Shown: one piece after another, positions 53,161-63,776 of the stretch
Layout: every line of letters begins with the position of its first letter
How positions within the stretch are numbered: the stretch's first letter is position 1
Assembly: GCA_015179045.1 (NCBI GenBank)
Contig: WHUZ01000103.1
Span: 143,361-207,360 of the forward strand
Length of the DNA: 64,000 nt
Direction of reading: 5' to 3'
DNA from: Kalaharituber pfeilii
Lineage: Eukaryota > Ascomycota > Pezizomycetes > Pezizales > Pezizaceae
Translations under genes and position numbers: made by a program
Notes under the pieces: model-generated
Told to the model about the DNA's origin: nothing
The model's input: only the letters and a program-made list of their open reading frames with translations
Database searches by the model: none

Positions 53161-54200
53161 TGTTGAAGAATATGCAGCGCTGAAGTGAAACATCGTGCAC
53201 AGTGGTTGGGTGTGCTGAAACATATGCAACCTGAGCTGTTTTTTTTTTGTTTTTTTTTTATATATCATTGATCGCAGGCCGCCCTACGGGCTATGGCGAT
53301 TCTGTAGCTAAATAATTATGTAACATAGATAGATTATTGAGTAAACTCCCCCACCACCACCACCACCACCACCCCCCCCCCCCACCCGGGGGTCTTCTCT
53401 CACTCCCCCAGCATCGTCAGCAACTCCTCAATCGGATCTCTCCCTCCTTCTCTCTTCTTTGGTTGGCACCTTATATGCTCTTCTCCTCCCGGCCACCTCC
53501 TCCTCCACACTCTGCACCCCCCAACAGGTGTGCTGTCGTCTCATCGCTCTCCCCGCACCATCTGCACTCTGGACCGTCTCCTTCCCCGATCTGCCACCTC
53601 CATGCCCTCAAGCCCTTCCCCCCTAGCAGGCCTGCCAATCGACCTATCTCCCTACCCGCTCTTTCCAACGGTCTGTATACGATCTTGAGTCTGTTCCTCT
53701 CCTCCGCTCTCTCCCTCCTCGCCCTTTGCCTCTGGCCCGCCTCTGTGACCACTTCAGACTTATACTGCAACGCCATGCTCCACCCCGCTGTCCTGTCTGC
53801 TCTCTCATTTCCTTCTATCCCTCTATGTGCCTTCACCCACATGACCGCTACGTCCATGTCGCCCCTCCCCACCCTCGTCTCCCATGCTTTTCTCATCTTG
53901 CGTGTGGCACCATCGTGTGCCGGGTCTCCTCCAACCTGAGCTGTGGCCATGATGCAGACTGACGTTTCATGATTCTATGGTCTTCTATTTCCTATACCGA
54001 TTATATCCTCTTCACCGTCTGAATCCGCTGCTATGCGCAACCTCATTCCGCACCAATGATTGTTTAGTTGGGTACGAAGGTACTTCCTGAATTTTGCTGC
54101 ATAAATAGGGCCGTTTTGGGACGCATATTTGGGGTTATTCTGAAGGAATTAATCAACTGTATCCCACCGCAATTTAGCTCGTAATCTGTAGTTTACCACA
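53161..54200 (+). repeat. Copia 2 5' LTR, split by LINE
   Basis: About 326 bp without the insertion at 53240-53953; followed by the PBS GGTTATGAGCCCGG at 54201-54214, the same half-tRNA-Met type as in the copia element at 38200. Confidence 0.92.
53240..53931 (-). mobile_element. LINE-A 5'-truncated insertion in LTR, with TSD
   Basis: Minus sense: RNase H end (AVMWVKAHRGIEGNERADRT), CRWCGESDETTAHLLGG, a proline/histidine-coding (CCACCA)n expansion in the plus strand at 53350-53385, then the tail-A hairpin and A-run. CAACCTGAGCTGT flanks it at 53227-53239 and 53932-53944, with nine extra bases after the right copy. Confidence 0.9.
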
Positions 54201-54389
54201 GGTTATGAGCCCGGCGCTCTCTTAACCTACCACTTTTCTATAGCTTATCGCATACACCGTTATCGCCTATACCAGTGCCACACACAGCTCAATAGCTGCC
54301 CCGCTTACTGCCTGCATCTTCTACATACACTTCGTCGCTTCTATATACATTCGTCGCTTCTACACACCACGTTACTTACCCACTCTACA

Positions 54390-54608
54390 ATGTCGAATAC
54401 AACCTCAGTTGCCACTGTTCCTGCCACTGTTGCGCTATCAAACAATGACATATATCGAGATAAGTACGGGGCAGTAACAAAGCTAACAGAAATCAACTAC
54501 AGGCAGTGGCATAAGGAAATCGAAGTTGTACTCAAGTCACATAACCTCCTAGATATAGTGCTACGAAACGAGAAGGCTCCAACTACAACTGCTGATAGCG
54601 GCTCATCA

Positions 54609-54640
<32 letters not shown>

Positions 54641-55318
54641 GTCAACGTCTAAAGTACAACCGACCTCATCAACCCGTCACAAGCATAGCTTTGAGGTTCG
54701 ACAGTCAAAAGCTGCATCGATAATATATGCCACGCTATCAGATCGCATCAAGTTTCAGCTCTCAAAGATCTCTGACCCTGCCGACGTATGGGAAACGCTG
54801 GAAAAACGGTTCAGTGCGCAAAAGAACAATGCACGAGCAGTACGAATAAGTAACGCCTTCAAGGAAGATAGAATGAAAGATACAGAATCAGTCAATGAAT
54901 TTCTAGGGCGACTGATGGCTTACCAAACCGAACTTGCGCATACTGATTATGCTGTGACAGATGAGCAGCTTATAACCCACGCAATGCAGAGACTCACACC
55001 GAAATACGAGTTCTATAAGCGCTATATACTTGACAGACCTGCAGACTGCAGAACCATTGACTATACCTCCTCCTAGAATTCGAGCTAGGTCAAGAAAATG
55101 CCGTACAGTCCACAGTCATGGTCACTCAAGATAGAGGAAGAGGCAGAGGAGGATATAGAGGTAGAAGAGGTGGTCATAGTGACTCACATCTAACATGCTG
55201 GCACTGCCTGAGAAGGGGACACAAAATTAAGGATTGTAATTTGCGGAAAAAGGGCGAGGAATTACGAAATCGGTTCCGAAGATCGAAGTCAGAGGACTCT
55301 ACCATCGAATCGAATTAA
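54390..55318 (+). pseudogene. Copia 2 gag with zinc knuckle
   Basis: First frame 54390-55076 (228 aa): MSNTTSVATVPATVALSNN, gag region with YRQWHKEIEVVLKSHNLLD and VWETLEKRFSAQ, and a poly-serine run from a (TCG)n repeat at 54602-54645. After a frameshift, 55118-55318 gives an RGR-rich stretch and the knuckle CWHCLRRGHKIKDC. The stop at 55076 separates them. Confidence 0.85.
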
Positions 55319-55374
55319 GCAAACACCACTTTGATACATCCGTCTATATGAGCAGCATACCTTTCGACTTTCTG

Positions 55375-55465
55375 CTACGTCGTCTGTCCTCTCGTTGTCT
55401 GTCCTCTCGTCGTCTGTCGTGTCGTCGCCTGTCGCCTCGTCGTTTGTCCTCTCGTTTCTCTGCCG
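55375..55465. repeat. 15-bp tandem repeat TCGTCTGTCCTCTCG
   Basis: About six imperfect units inside the decayed copia element. Confidence 0.75.
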
Positions 55466-55599
55466 CTGTTTTGTCTTCGTTATCGTCGCCTTCCTACCGA
55501 TATATGGGACTGTCATTTTGGGCACTTGAACTATGGGGTATATATTGAACTGACATATAGATTCCGGCTCGATAATGGGCGTGGGGAGTATGACTAGAC

Positions 55600-56595
55600 A
55601 CGGTTTAAGAGCATACTACAACAGAATCACGTTTGAGTCATCTGTTCCTTATACCCAGCACCAAAACGGTGTTAGAAAAGGAACAGATCGATCCAAGAAA
55701 TGGTGGTGAGTATGCTGAGTGACTCTAGACTCGGTAAGGAATTCTGGGGTGAGGCAGCTAATACAGCTGTCTACCTACTAAACCGTGCACCCTCACGAGC
55801 AGTCACAGACAAAGATGATAGAAAGCTAACACCATATGAAGCGTGGTATGAAAGGTGCTGGAGCTACATCAGAAGAATTTTTTGGCTGCAATGCCCTTGT
55901 GCTCGTGTCAAAGAAAAGAGTAAAGCTCCAGGTGAAGTCTCTAAGATGTACGTTCTAGGTTACCACGATGATATGGCGCGTTTGGGAACACCAAAGCCGC
56001 CAGGTGTTTGAAGCCAGCGATATTTGATGAAAGCAAGTCTGCATTCACTGATTGGGATTTGAGAAAAGCCGTTGAAAGACACGGCGATGTCGTTGCAAGA
56101 TACGGCATAAGATCAGATACAGAAATGCGCAAAACCGTCGACGAAATTAATACCGTCATTAAGAGACATGACGAAGAGAATACCGTCATTAAGAGGCATG
56201 ACGAAGAGAATACCGTCATTGAGAGACATGACGAAGAGAATACCGTCATTAAGAGACATGACGAAGAGAATACCGTCATTGAGAGACATGACGAAGAGAA
56301 TCCCGTCATTGAAAGACATGACGAAGAGAGTTCCGTCGTTGAAAGACACGACGAAGTGGAAGCGCATAGTGAGGACTGCAATCAATTGATTGAAGTGCAG
56401 ATGGCTGATACTGTGAGTCTAGATAAATCAGTGCCAGGTCTGACTTCAGATGAGCTGAGTCCTCGTATTACCCACAGTGATGATGAAGATACAAATGCAG
56501 ACAAGGTAAATGAGCCCACATCCAATGCTGCAAGATGCATTGTGAGAGAGATATCCAGGTGCTGTACAGCACTGGAGGCATCAACCACCGGGTAG
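55600..56595 (+). pseudogene. Copia 2 integrase C-part and linker
   Basis: FWGEAANTAVYLLNRAPSRA and TPYEAWYERC are the conserved end of a copia integrase; YVLGYHDDMAR follows. After a shift, the frame 56008-56595 carries the linker with a ten-residue repeat. The catalytic integrase part before 55640 is mostly missing. Confidence 0.8.
56151..56358 (+). repeat. 30-bp tandem repeat, about 7 units, in frame
   Basis: TACCGTCATTAAGAGACATG plus ACGAAGAGAA, repeated in frame, encodes (TVIKRHDEEN)n with K/E and V/V changes. It is a minisatellite within the pol linker. Confidence 0.92.
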
Positions 56596-56789
56596 ACCTT
56601 GAGCCGGCAAGGCTACACATATTGAATTGTCTGGCAGAAGCTTACCGAATACATGACCAGACTCTTGCTCTCCCTGATAGCACTGATGAGCCTACAAAGA
56701 GGCAATAGAGAGTCGCGAGTGCTGGGAATGGCAGCAAGCAATGCAAGAGGAGTATGACTCTCTGATTTCCAACGGGACTTGGGAGCTCG

Positions 56790-57788
56790 TTGCACTGCCA
56801 GCAAGGGGGGGTGTAATTGGATGCAAGTGGGTCTTTAAAATCAAAAGCGAATGCTGACGGCACCACTCGCTATAAAGCTCGGCTAGTCATCAAGGGGTAT
56901 GAGCAGCTAGAAGGAGTGAATTATGGAGAGACCTTCGCCCCTGTCCCAAAATTTGCTACTGTTAGAGTGCTGATAGCCTTAGTGGCTAATAGAGATTGGG
57001 ACATAGATCAGATGGATGTTGTTACTGCCTTTTTACATCCAGAACTAGCCGAAGAGGTTGATATGGCACAGCCGGAAGGATTTGAGGCGAGTGGGAGTAC
57101 AAAAGTGTGCCGGCTGAAGAAGGCGCTATACGGGCTGAAATACAAGATGAAGGATATGGGCGCTGCGCGCCTGTTTATAGGGCTTGATATTGAGAGGGAT
57201 AGAGCGAACCGAACTTTACGCCTCCATCAAAGCAGATACTTTACCTCAATGCTAAAGACGTTCGGTATTCAACTCACGTTAAAGGCCTCTCAACGCCGCT
57301 CACTCCAAACTCTCTAGTGGGAAATTCGATTTACGCATACTAGGAACTTGCCCAGATCACCTACCTAGTACTAGGGCGTTTCAGCTCAAACCCCACAGCA
57401 GAGCACGCCGACACGCTGGCACTACCGCAAAACGAGTTCGTTGATACTTTCTACAGATGCTCAATTATGGGCTCGCCTATGGCATTCGTCATCAGGATAT
57501 GTGTTTACACTCAATAGTAGTGCAATCTCATGGAAATCGCAAAAACAACCCACCGTGGCTCTATCATACACTGAGGCAGAATATATGGCTACAATTGAAG
57601 CTTGCAAGGAAGCTATCGGGCTGCGCAGGCTGTTCAACGAGCTAACTCGCGTGGGCATGATCAAACGAAACACACTGCCATCAGGCATCATTTCATCCGT
57701 GAAGTCATTGAACGCGGATCGGTTCCGGGTTGCCCTTCGTTACATTCACACCGAATCAAATATAGCCGCTGGCGAGAGAAAAACATGA
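56790..57788 (+). pseudogene. Copia 2 RT and RNase H remnants
   Basis: GCKWVFKIK, frameshift, then TTRYKARLVIKGYEQLEGVN, MDVVTAFLHPELAEEV and LKKALYGLK. The next residues jump to KMKDMGAARLFIGLDIERDR, so the YVDD catalytic core is deleted. RNase H pieces (TEAEYMATIEACKEA) appear near 57570. Confidence 0.88.
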
Positions 57789-58144
57789 GAGGCACATGAT
57801 CGCAATGGGCATTCGTTTAATTTCCTGAGAGATTTATTATATTTCTGATTTTTGGTCATTTCGTGATGATACTGATTTACTGAATTTTATGACTTAATCT
57901 CGTCTCTGATTTTTTCGATTTTTTGGGGTATTTTCCGGGAGTAGTACTCTTTCTCTCACACAGGTTTTTCCCACTGGGTTTTTCTGTGGCGGTATGCAAA
58001 AAGGCATCGAGAGTTTTAATGAGGCTACGAGGATTATATATTATGACTCTGGATTATATGGCTTTCGAATATTGTACAACTGTTTCTGACTGATTGTGAA
58101 TTTTCTGAAGCATTGATTGTGCGGACATTTCGGTTGAGTGGGAG

Positions 58145-58459
58145 TGTTGAAGAATATGCAGCGCTGAAGTGAAACATCGTGCACAGTGGTTGGGTGTGCT
58201 GAAACATATGCAACCTGAGCTGTGCAGACTGACGTTTCATGATTCTATGGTCTTCTATTTCCTATACCGATTATATCCTCTTCACCGTCTGAATCCGCTG
58301 CTATGCGCAACCTCATTCCGCACCAATGATTGTTAGTTGGGTACGAAGGTACTTCCTGAATTTTGCTGCATAAATAGGGCCGTTTTGGGACGCATATTCT
58401 GAAGGAATTAATCAACTGTATCCCACCGCAATTTAGCTCGTAATCTGTAGTTTACCACA
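58145..58459 (+). repeat. Copia 2 3' LTR
   Basis: 315 bp; a 10-bp deletion (near ATTTGGGGTTATTC) and one base distinguish it from the 5' LTR. A purine-rich GAGTGGGAG precedes it. Confidence 0.94.
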
Positions 58460-58464
58460 CACGT

Positions 58465-58820
58465 GATGGGGCTGAGCCCCAGGGTAGGTGGCGCCTCGTC
58501 TTGGCACCTGGGCTTGTTGTGTTTGGTCGCCTTGGGTGGTGGCGCGGGCGGGTGTGGGTGTGGGTATGGCGTCCCTTCACGTTATGGCCCCAGTAGAACA
58601 ATGCCATGCTTATTGGTGCTTGGCGCGGCTTTGGCATGGTTGATGTCTTGGCAATGTGGTGAGGATTCCCTTGAAATTTCACCCCGAGGGGGAAGCTTTT
58701 TGGAGATAAAAATTAGATCAAAAGACTCCGTGCGCTGAGAGTTTTCGATCTATATCGGTTTCGCTCAGGGGGATGTTGTAGTTGTGGAGTCACTTCCAAT
58801 CGCTCGTCCTGACGTGCATT
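58465..58820 (-). pseudogene. LINE 5' end and start of ORF1
   Basis: Minus strand: GGAAGTGACTCCACAACTAC, then AGTCTTTTGATCTAATTTTT and GGGGTGAAATTTCAAGG as at 49826-49960, ending GGGGCTCAGCCCCATCACGTG-like sequence at the copia 2 junction. Confidence 0.75.
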
Positions 58821-59350
58821 TTGGTCCGGGTGGGTCAAGTTATGCACAACGACTAGTTCGAGCCTATGTGCTGAGCAGTTATTTCACTAAAGAGTTCAGT
58901 TCACTATGCTGTCTGTTTTTAACTGTGTTCTGTGTTCTGTATTATGTATTCTGTATTCTGTAGTCTGTGTGCTCGTTCTGATCATCGATGCAGAGGTGGG
59001 CGCCTGCCGGTAGCATTTATTCAGTCCAAAATCCTTTCCTTTTCCTTTGCTTATAGGCTTTTTCTTCTCATTCTTATTTGCAACAGTCTTCTTTAGAGTA
59101 GTAGCAGCAACCAATGCATCACCAGAGGTAGTGATATTAGTTATGAAGTTAATAAGAGAAGAGTGTATGTCATTTCATAATGATATTTTGACATGAGAAA
59201 GAAGGATTTCCGTGAATTATAATTGAAAAGGTGAGACAGAGTTGATAATGAGTACTGATTTCTAGGAGTCATTAGCCCATACTATTTTCAGTGCCTGTAG
59301 ATATAGCGTATGAGAGGTGGTAGCTGACCTTACATAATGAGTGAAGTGGG
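58821..59350. other. Intergenic; repeated TATTCTGT/GTTCTGTG words
   Basis: Short CTGTRTTCTGT repeats at 58920-58970; the remainder is AT-rich copia-flank DNA. Confidence 0.4.
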
Positions 59351-59351
59351 T

Positions 59352-60206
59352 TTACAAGGCCTCGAATTGCTGAACATAGTCAATAGTTAGTATAACTTCA
59401 TCCCTGTAGCAGTTTAGTACTGTCAGAAGTGCATTGACATTAAATATTATATTCTTGTGATCAAACTTATCTTGTACTGCGTTCCATCCAGCCTTTGAAG
59501 TATCTTTGTTAGAGATAAGGTAGGCGAAATCATCATCAATCATCTTGAGGAGGGATTTCATATATTTATTCTTTTGTTTCCAATAATTGTACTTGTCGAT
59601 GGAGGATTTTTCCTCAGTACCAGTGACTATTTCCCAGACTTCAACTGTTTCAAGATGTACTTCGGCGTGAGCTGCCCAAGTGGCATAGTCGCCTTTAGTA
59701 TCTAATCTGGAGAGGTTGTTGATTCGGTGGTTTAGGAGAGCGCAAGTGACATCAGTCATTGTAACTAGTTCTGGTGAGGCAGAATGAGAAGAGGTGGAGG
59801 AGGGGGAGGAGGCGATGTCAGTAGAAGCTGCAGTGGCAGCGGCCAGCTTGATTCACGGGAGAATGAGACTAATAATGACAGTGGGATTGCAGTAGGTATG
59901 AGTTGTAGTTCGTTGGATTTCGGTGTCAAGCCGGGCTCCTAATCTATAACATCAATAAGCTATGCGGTTGATGCGTATTTGTAACGCTATTCACGAAGGA
60001 AAGAGATAGTGATACTGTTGAACCTATTGAGCGAGAAGTTGCAAGTGAGAGGCACTTATATACATGATTGTAGACATACAAAGAAAATAGTATAACACGA
60101 AGTGATATAAGCGCTGGAAACAACAAGCGCGCGATAGCTGAAAACAGATGAAACGAATTACATATGTGTAACTGCAACATGGGTGCAACCGATGTGTGTT
60201 TCAACA
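59352..60206 (-). mobile_element. Copia 3 remnant: 5' LTR and gag N-terminus
   Basis: LTR about 59946-60206 (minus sense TGTTGAAACACACATCGG), degenerate PBS (TTAGGAGCCCGG), then gag from ATG 59759: MTDVTCALLNHRINNLSRLD, VHLETVEVWEIVTGTE and VQQFEAL. It is related to the copia element at 38200 (same MTDV start). Everything downstream of 59352 is lost. Confidence 0.9.
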
Positions 60207-60590
60207 GTCACCACCCTCGTCGCCTGTATATTGTGATCCTGAGCTTAAAAATTACTGTCGCAGCTACGTAGTTATCGGCGGGGTGTAGTGCGAGTGGTTT
60301 AAAGAAGCTGCCACTGATTGAAGAGTTCCGCCGTCAATCGAATTTCGTCTCCTTAGATCGTCCTCAGTTAGCTTAGCTGCTCGACGGTATTTATTCCTCC
60401 TCGCGAGGTCCACCAAGGATGGTGGAGTTGTCGAAGATTGCGCGTACAACCCAGGAGTCGCGAGGCTTGACTTCATGTTATCTGGATGAGATATGAGCTT
60501 ACGGTAGAAATTTTCGTGCTGCATCATCTGGCAAAACGTGAATGTGAGGAGATTACCATTGTATATTTATTTCGGACTCAGCATAACTCG
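60207..60590. other. Intergenic, no supported gene
   Basis: An 87-codon minus frame at 60264-60527 has no recognisable motif. Confidence 0.35.
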
Positions 60591-60619
60591 GTATACTCGC
60601 CATAGCCTATCAGGCGGCA

Positions 60620-61398
60620 CGATGCGGAGATATATGCGATCAGCGAGGCTGCAGAAAGGATGGAAGGAGAGCTACTCATCATCACAGATTCCAAGTTCGC
60701 GATATCCAGGATGTCAGCAATAGCAAAGGGACTCCCAACACCAGACGGGGCGACGAGGAGACTCAGAGAAGCCTGGAAAAGGCGACTGGATAGGGGAGAC
60801 CTAGACATGGCTGTGATGTGGGTGAAAAGTCACAAAAGTATACCAGGAAATGAAGCAGCAGATGAGGCAGCGAGAATAGGGACAGCGCTACAATGCGCGG
60901 CAGAGGTAGTGACGGAAGCGGGGATAAGACAGGAGGCAAAGCGAGAGAGAGCACGAGAAAGGAATAGACTGGGTCTGACATACCGACCTCTGGAGAGACT
61001 CGGCGCGCGAGTATCGAGACTAGCGGGACTGTTGGGGGCGAAGGGACTACGCGCATGGAGACAGCACATAGGGGAGGCGACAGACCCAGGGTGTAGGTGG
61101 TGCGGGGAGGCGGAGGAGACCACCGGACATTTACTGGAGGGGTGTAGAGTGTGGCAGAAGAAATGGCCCGGGGGCATGGCAGCAATAAGAAAACCGCAGG
61201 GAAGGAGAAGGTGACCCACTACAGAGGCTGGTGGAGATGATGGAAGAGGACGGAGGGTGACTTCAGTTACATTTCAGTGTGCCAGTATTTTATTTTCTCT
61301 ATCTCATTTAGTTCCTGTCGATCACATGTACCTAACACATCGCCATAGCCCACAGGGCGGTAAGCGATAAACGATATAAAAAAAAAAAAAAAGAAAAA
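60620..61398 (+). pseudogene. LINE-A ORF2 C-terminus inserted in tail-A hairpin
   Basis: The open frame to 61214 covers the second half of RNase H (LLIITDSKFAISRM, MWVKSHKSIPGNEAADEAA) and the knuckle (CRWCGEAEETTGHLLEGC, WPGGMAAIRKP). The 3' UTR and its own tail (ATCGCCATAGCCCACAGGGC, GGTAAGCGATAAACGAT) with poly(A) follow. TATCAGGCGGCA occurs before it (60608-60619) and after the array (61500-61511). The RNase H frame starts at DAEIYAISEA, so the element is 5'-truncated. Confidence 0.9.
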
Positions 61399-61499
61399 TA
61401 TCAGGCGGTAAGCGATAAACGATATAAAAAAAAAAAAAAAAAAAAAAAAAATATCAGGCGGTAAGCGATAAATGATAAAAAAAAAAAAAAAAAAAAAAA
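61399..61499 (+). repeat. Two extra tail-A units in tandem
   Basis: Units at 61399-61451 and 61452-61499 each read TATCA, GGCGGTAAGCGATAAAYGAT and poly(A). Each begins with the target bases TATCA and then LINE-tail sequence, as if short insertions hit the same nick again. Confidence 0.85.
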
Positions 61500-61687
61500 T
61501 ATCAGGCGGCATGCGAGTAATGATAGAAAGAAAAAAAAAAACAAAAAAAACAAATGTAACTCGGTATATCATGCTAGAACGGGACAATAGTATTATCCGT
61601 GTACTGAGTACAGTATAACTGGCAGCTGACTAATAAATGACATGATAACCTATATGGCCCTTCAGGACAATCGCTATCCACTGGATT

Positions 61688-62548
61688 CTATTCAAGTTCT
61701 TGTTCCGCGGCACTCTTTTTAGGTGGATACTCCTCCACACAGAAGTACTCAACCATAAACTCCTCTACCGACATGCCTCTCATGGCAGCATCGGCACCCT
61801 TCTTACCAACGGAAAATTTCCCGTTTGCCCTATCCTCCTTCTCCTGTAACTCCATCACCACCTCAACTGCCCTCTCAACCCTGACTCTATACATCCCCTG
61901 GCCGAGCTTTTTTGTCCCTTCCTCACCATCCAAAAATGACAAATCCACGGGACCACTTTTCAACCTCGATTCTTCTCCATATACGGGGGTGGGTGGCACA
62001 GCAATGAGTAATACCCCATGTGTCCACCACTCCCATTGATCCACCACAATAATGACTTCGTGAAAGAGCGGTAATAGAACCCACTCCTCATGATTCTCAT
62101 GAAGATATTTCGTCCTCTTTCCATCGGCGTGCTGTGTTGCAATGGCCGCTGTCCCAGGTCCCGTCCTGGCAGAGACCTGTTTACATAGCAGCCGATGCGC
62201 CTGCAAAATCTCCGGGATCGTCTTATAACACCCCTCTTTCCAGCAGGCAACAACCTTGACAAGGTAATTATTGTATTGCCACTCTGTCTCGTCGGGTTGG
62301 TACCATGCTCCCAAAATGAAACGCTGCAGAATATGCATGTTTCCACCGTGGATGTCTGCAACAGCATAGAGCGCACAGGAGCGCCAGCAGTAGTCGTAAA
62401 GCTCGAACAGGGGCATACGGGTGCTAAGATATGTAGGGGTGAGGAAGGGAAGGCGAAGGACGAGCTCTTTGTGTTGATGCGAGCGGATCCATTGGCCGCC
62501 TGTGTGTTGTTGAGTTTCGGTATGGGAAAGGATGCGGAATTTTGACAT
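61688..62548 (-). CDS. Hypothetical protein, 286 aa
   Basis: A single-exon frame on the minus strand with no repeat signature around it. Trp/Tyr-rich central part (LFELYDYCWRSCALYAVADI, GAWYQPDETEWQYNN), a KTIPEILQAHRLLCKQVSAR helix, a hydrophobic EVIIVVDQWEWW stretch, and a charged C-terminus (EEFMVEYFCVEEYPPKK). The part around CALYAVADIHGGNMHILQRF loosely resembles the segment following BTB domains in fungal proteins, but I would not assign it. No signal peptide. The ATG at 62548 is the first in the frame. Likely a real gene because the frame is long and free of repeats, but expression is unknown. Confidence 0.55.
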   Translation of the reverse strand: MSKFRILSHTETQQHTGGQWIRSHQHKELVLRLPFLTPTYLSTRMPLFELYDYCWRSCALYAVADIHGGNMHILQRFILGAWYQPDETEWQYNNYLVKVVACWKEGCYKTIPEILQAHRLLCKQVSARTGPGTAAIATQHADGKRTKYLHENHEEWVLLPLFHEVIIVVDQWEWWTHGVLLIAVPPTPVYGEESRLKSGPVDLSFLDGEEGTKKLGQGMYRVRVERAVEVVMELQEKEDRANGKFSVGKKGADAAMRGMSVEEFMVEYFCVEEYPPKKSAAEQELE

Positions 62549-63120
62549 GATTGTGCCGAATTGGAGGCTGTTGGAGTATGGGTATTCTGGTTGTGAGCAC
62601 AGAAGATATTGGGCCGCTGTGGGACGACGGAGGTAGGCAGTGCTGCCCTTAAGTATTCTTCAAATGGCGGAAAATTCTGGAACTCGACTAAAAAATTCCC
62701 TAAGTATTCGCGTTGCGGCGAGCGATGTCGATATCAGGACTGACTTCGGGAGGGTATCAGAATGTAAACCCATGACCAGATGTTGCGTAAGTGGAGTTGC
62801 CTGTCCGCGCGGCAAGGCGGCAATCCAGGGTTGTGGCCGCTACACAGTCCTCGCCTCGCTATGCTTCTTATCTCAACTCGCAGAGAGCTGTGGCAATATC
62901 CCGTAATTTTCCCCGTAATGTCAAGCTACCATGACAACGGTGGCATTGTTTACATGAAATCCGGAAAACTGCACTCTTTGAGCAATGCCTGCAACTGGCT
63001 AATCAAATCGGATTACCTTCAAACTTTGACAGAATTAATACCAATCATGAAAAACTGCGCTATCAATTTCGATGTTGATCGGCTTTCATAAACACCAGCA
63101 GCACTATTGTCCCCATAACC
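62549..63120. other. Intergenic, no supported gene
   Basis: TATCCCGTAATTTTCCCCGTA near 62900 resembles words in the Harbinger-like region at 3895-3930. Confidence 0.4.
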
Positions 63121-63135
63121 TTTATTTACACAATT

Positions 63136-63170
63136 TTGTTTTTTTTTTACATATCAGTACTCGCATGCGG
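63136..63170 (-). mobile_element. Tail-A micro-insertion, 35 bp, with TSD
   Basis: Minus sense CCGCATGCGAGTACTGATAT and GT plus an A-run. TTTATTTACRCAATT flanks it at 63121-63135 and 63171-63185. This copy keeps only the 3' arm of the hairpin. Confidence 0.88.
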
Positions 63171-63359
63171 TTTATTTACGCAATTGTTGTGACTCCAAAA
63201 CGTCCAAGAGCAACCCCTTCAGAGTCTGCTACCTCTCAAAGAGGCATACCGAGCTCAGAAAACCTACCAAGAAGGAAGTCTGCAAGCTGGACCTGCTTCA
63301 GAAACTCCAAATCATTTCGCTGCCAATTTCTTGTAGATAGCCACTGCGAATGAAGAAAG

Positions 63360-63590
63360 TACTTGGAAAAGAGTACTACACTGCTTGTGCAGCTGCGAAA
63401 TGCTCTAGGTGCCTGTGCATAATTTTTACAGGGATATTAACGGAGATAATGAGTGTGTCAATCCTCTTGGAGGAAAATTTGCGGGGATGTTGCCGAGGGT
63501 ATCTAGTGTACTCAATCGAGCAGCGGAGTAGAGTGCAGGGTTCAGGAGCCACGCCACAAATCCAGTAACTACCTAAATAGTTCTCGTCAA
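63360..63590 (-). repeat. Relict related to 3890-4070
   Basis: Minus sense CAACATCCCCGCAAATTT, GTTAATATCCCTGTAA and ATGCACAGGCACCTAGAGCA match the leader of the Harbinger-like fragment at 3890-4060. No transposase part is left. Confidence 0.5.
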
Positions 63591-63594
63591 AGAT

Positions 63595-63776
63595 TCGCTT
63601 AACGTCACTGACCGGGATCTGGCGCGTTACCGGGATGCGGCGTACTTCCGGAATTAAAACAACAACCTCTTGTAAGGCCAAATCTTCATAGAAGTTAACC
63701 AAATTGCACATACAGCTTGAAAAGGTATAAGATAGTAACTTGCATACCTCAGTTAACCAATTGTATATTTTGAATA
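63595..63776. repeat. Dispersed repeat, inverted copy of 24950-25126
   Basis: CGTCACTGACCGGGATCTGG, TTCCGGAATTAAAAC and CTTGTAAGGCCAAATCTTCA are the reverse complement of the earlier copy. Confidence 0.8.

Larger units (their letters stand above)
53161..58459 (+). mobile_element. Ty1/copia retrotransposon 2, decayed, TSD CACGT
   Basis: CACGT flanks it at 53156-53160 and 58460-58464. The LTRs are TGTTGAAGAATATGC...TTTACCACA. Gag is fairly intact; protease, most of integrase and the RT centre with YVDD are deleted, so it cannot move by itself. The 5' LTR holds a LINE-A insertion. Confidence 0.95.
60596..61545 (+). repeat. Old tail-A hairpin carrying LINE-A and tail array
   Basis: The host hairpin starts ACTCGCCATAGCCTATCAGG at 60596 and is completed after the insertions at 61500-61530 (TATCAGGCGGCATGCGAG, TAATGATAG). 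Confidence 0.85.

Noticed and set aside
61340..61540. CRISPR-like spaced repeats
   Set aside because: Spacers are only poly(A) and the repeats are LINE tails; this is a retroposon array, not CRISPR.
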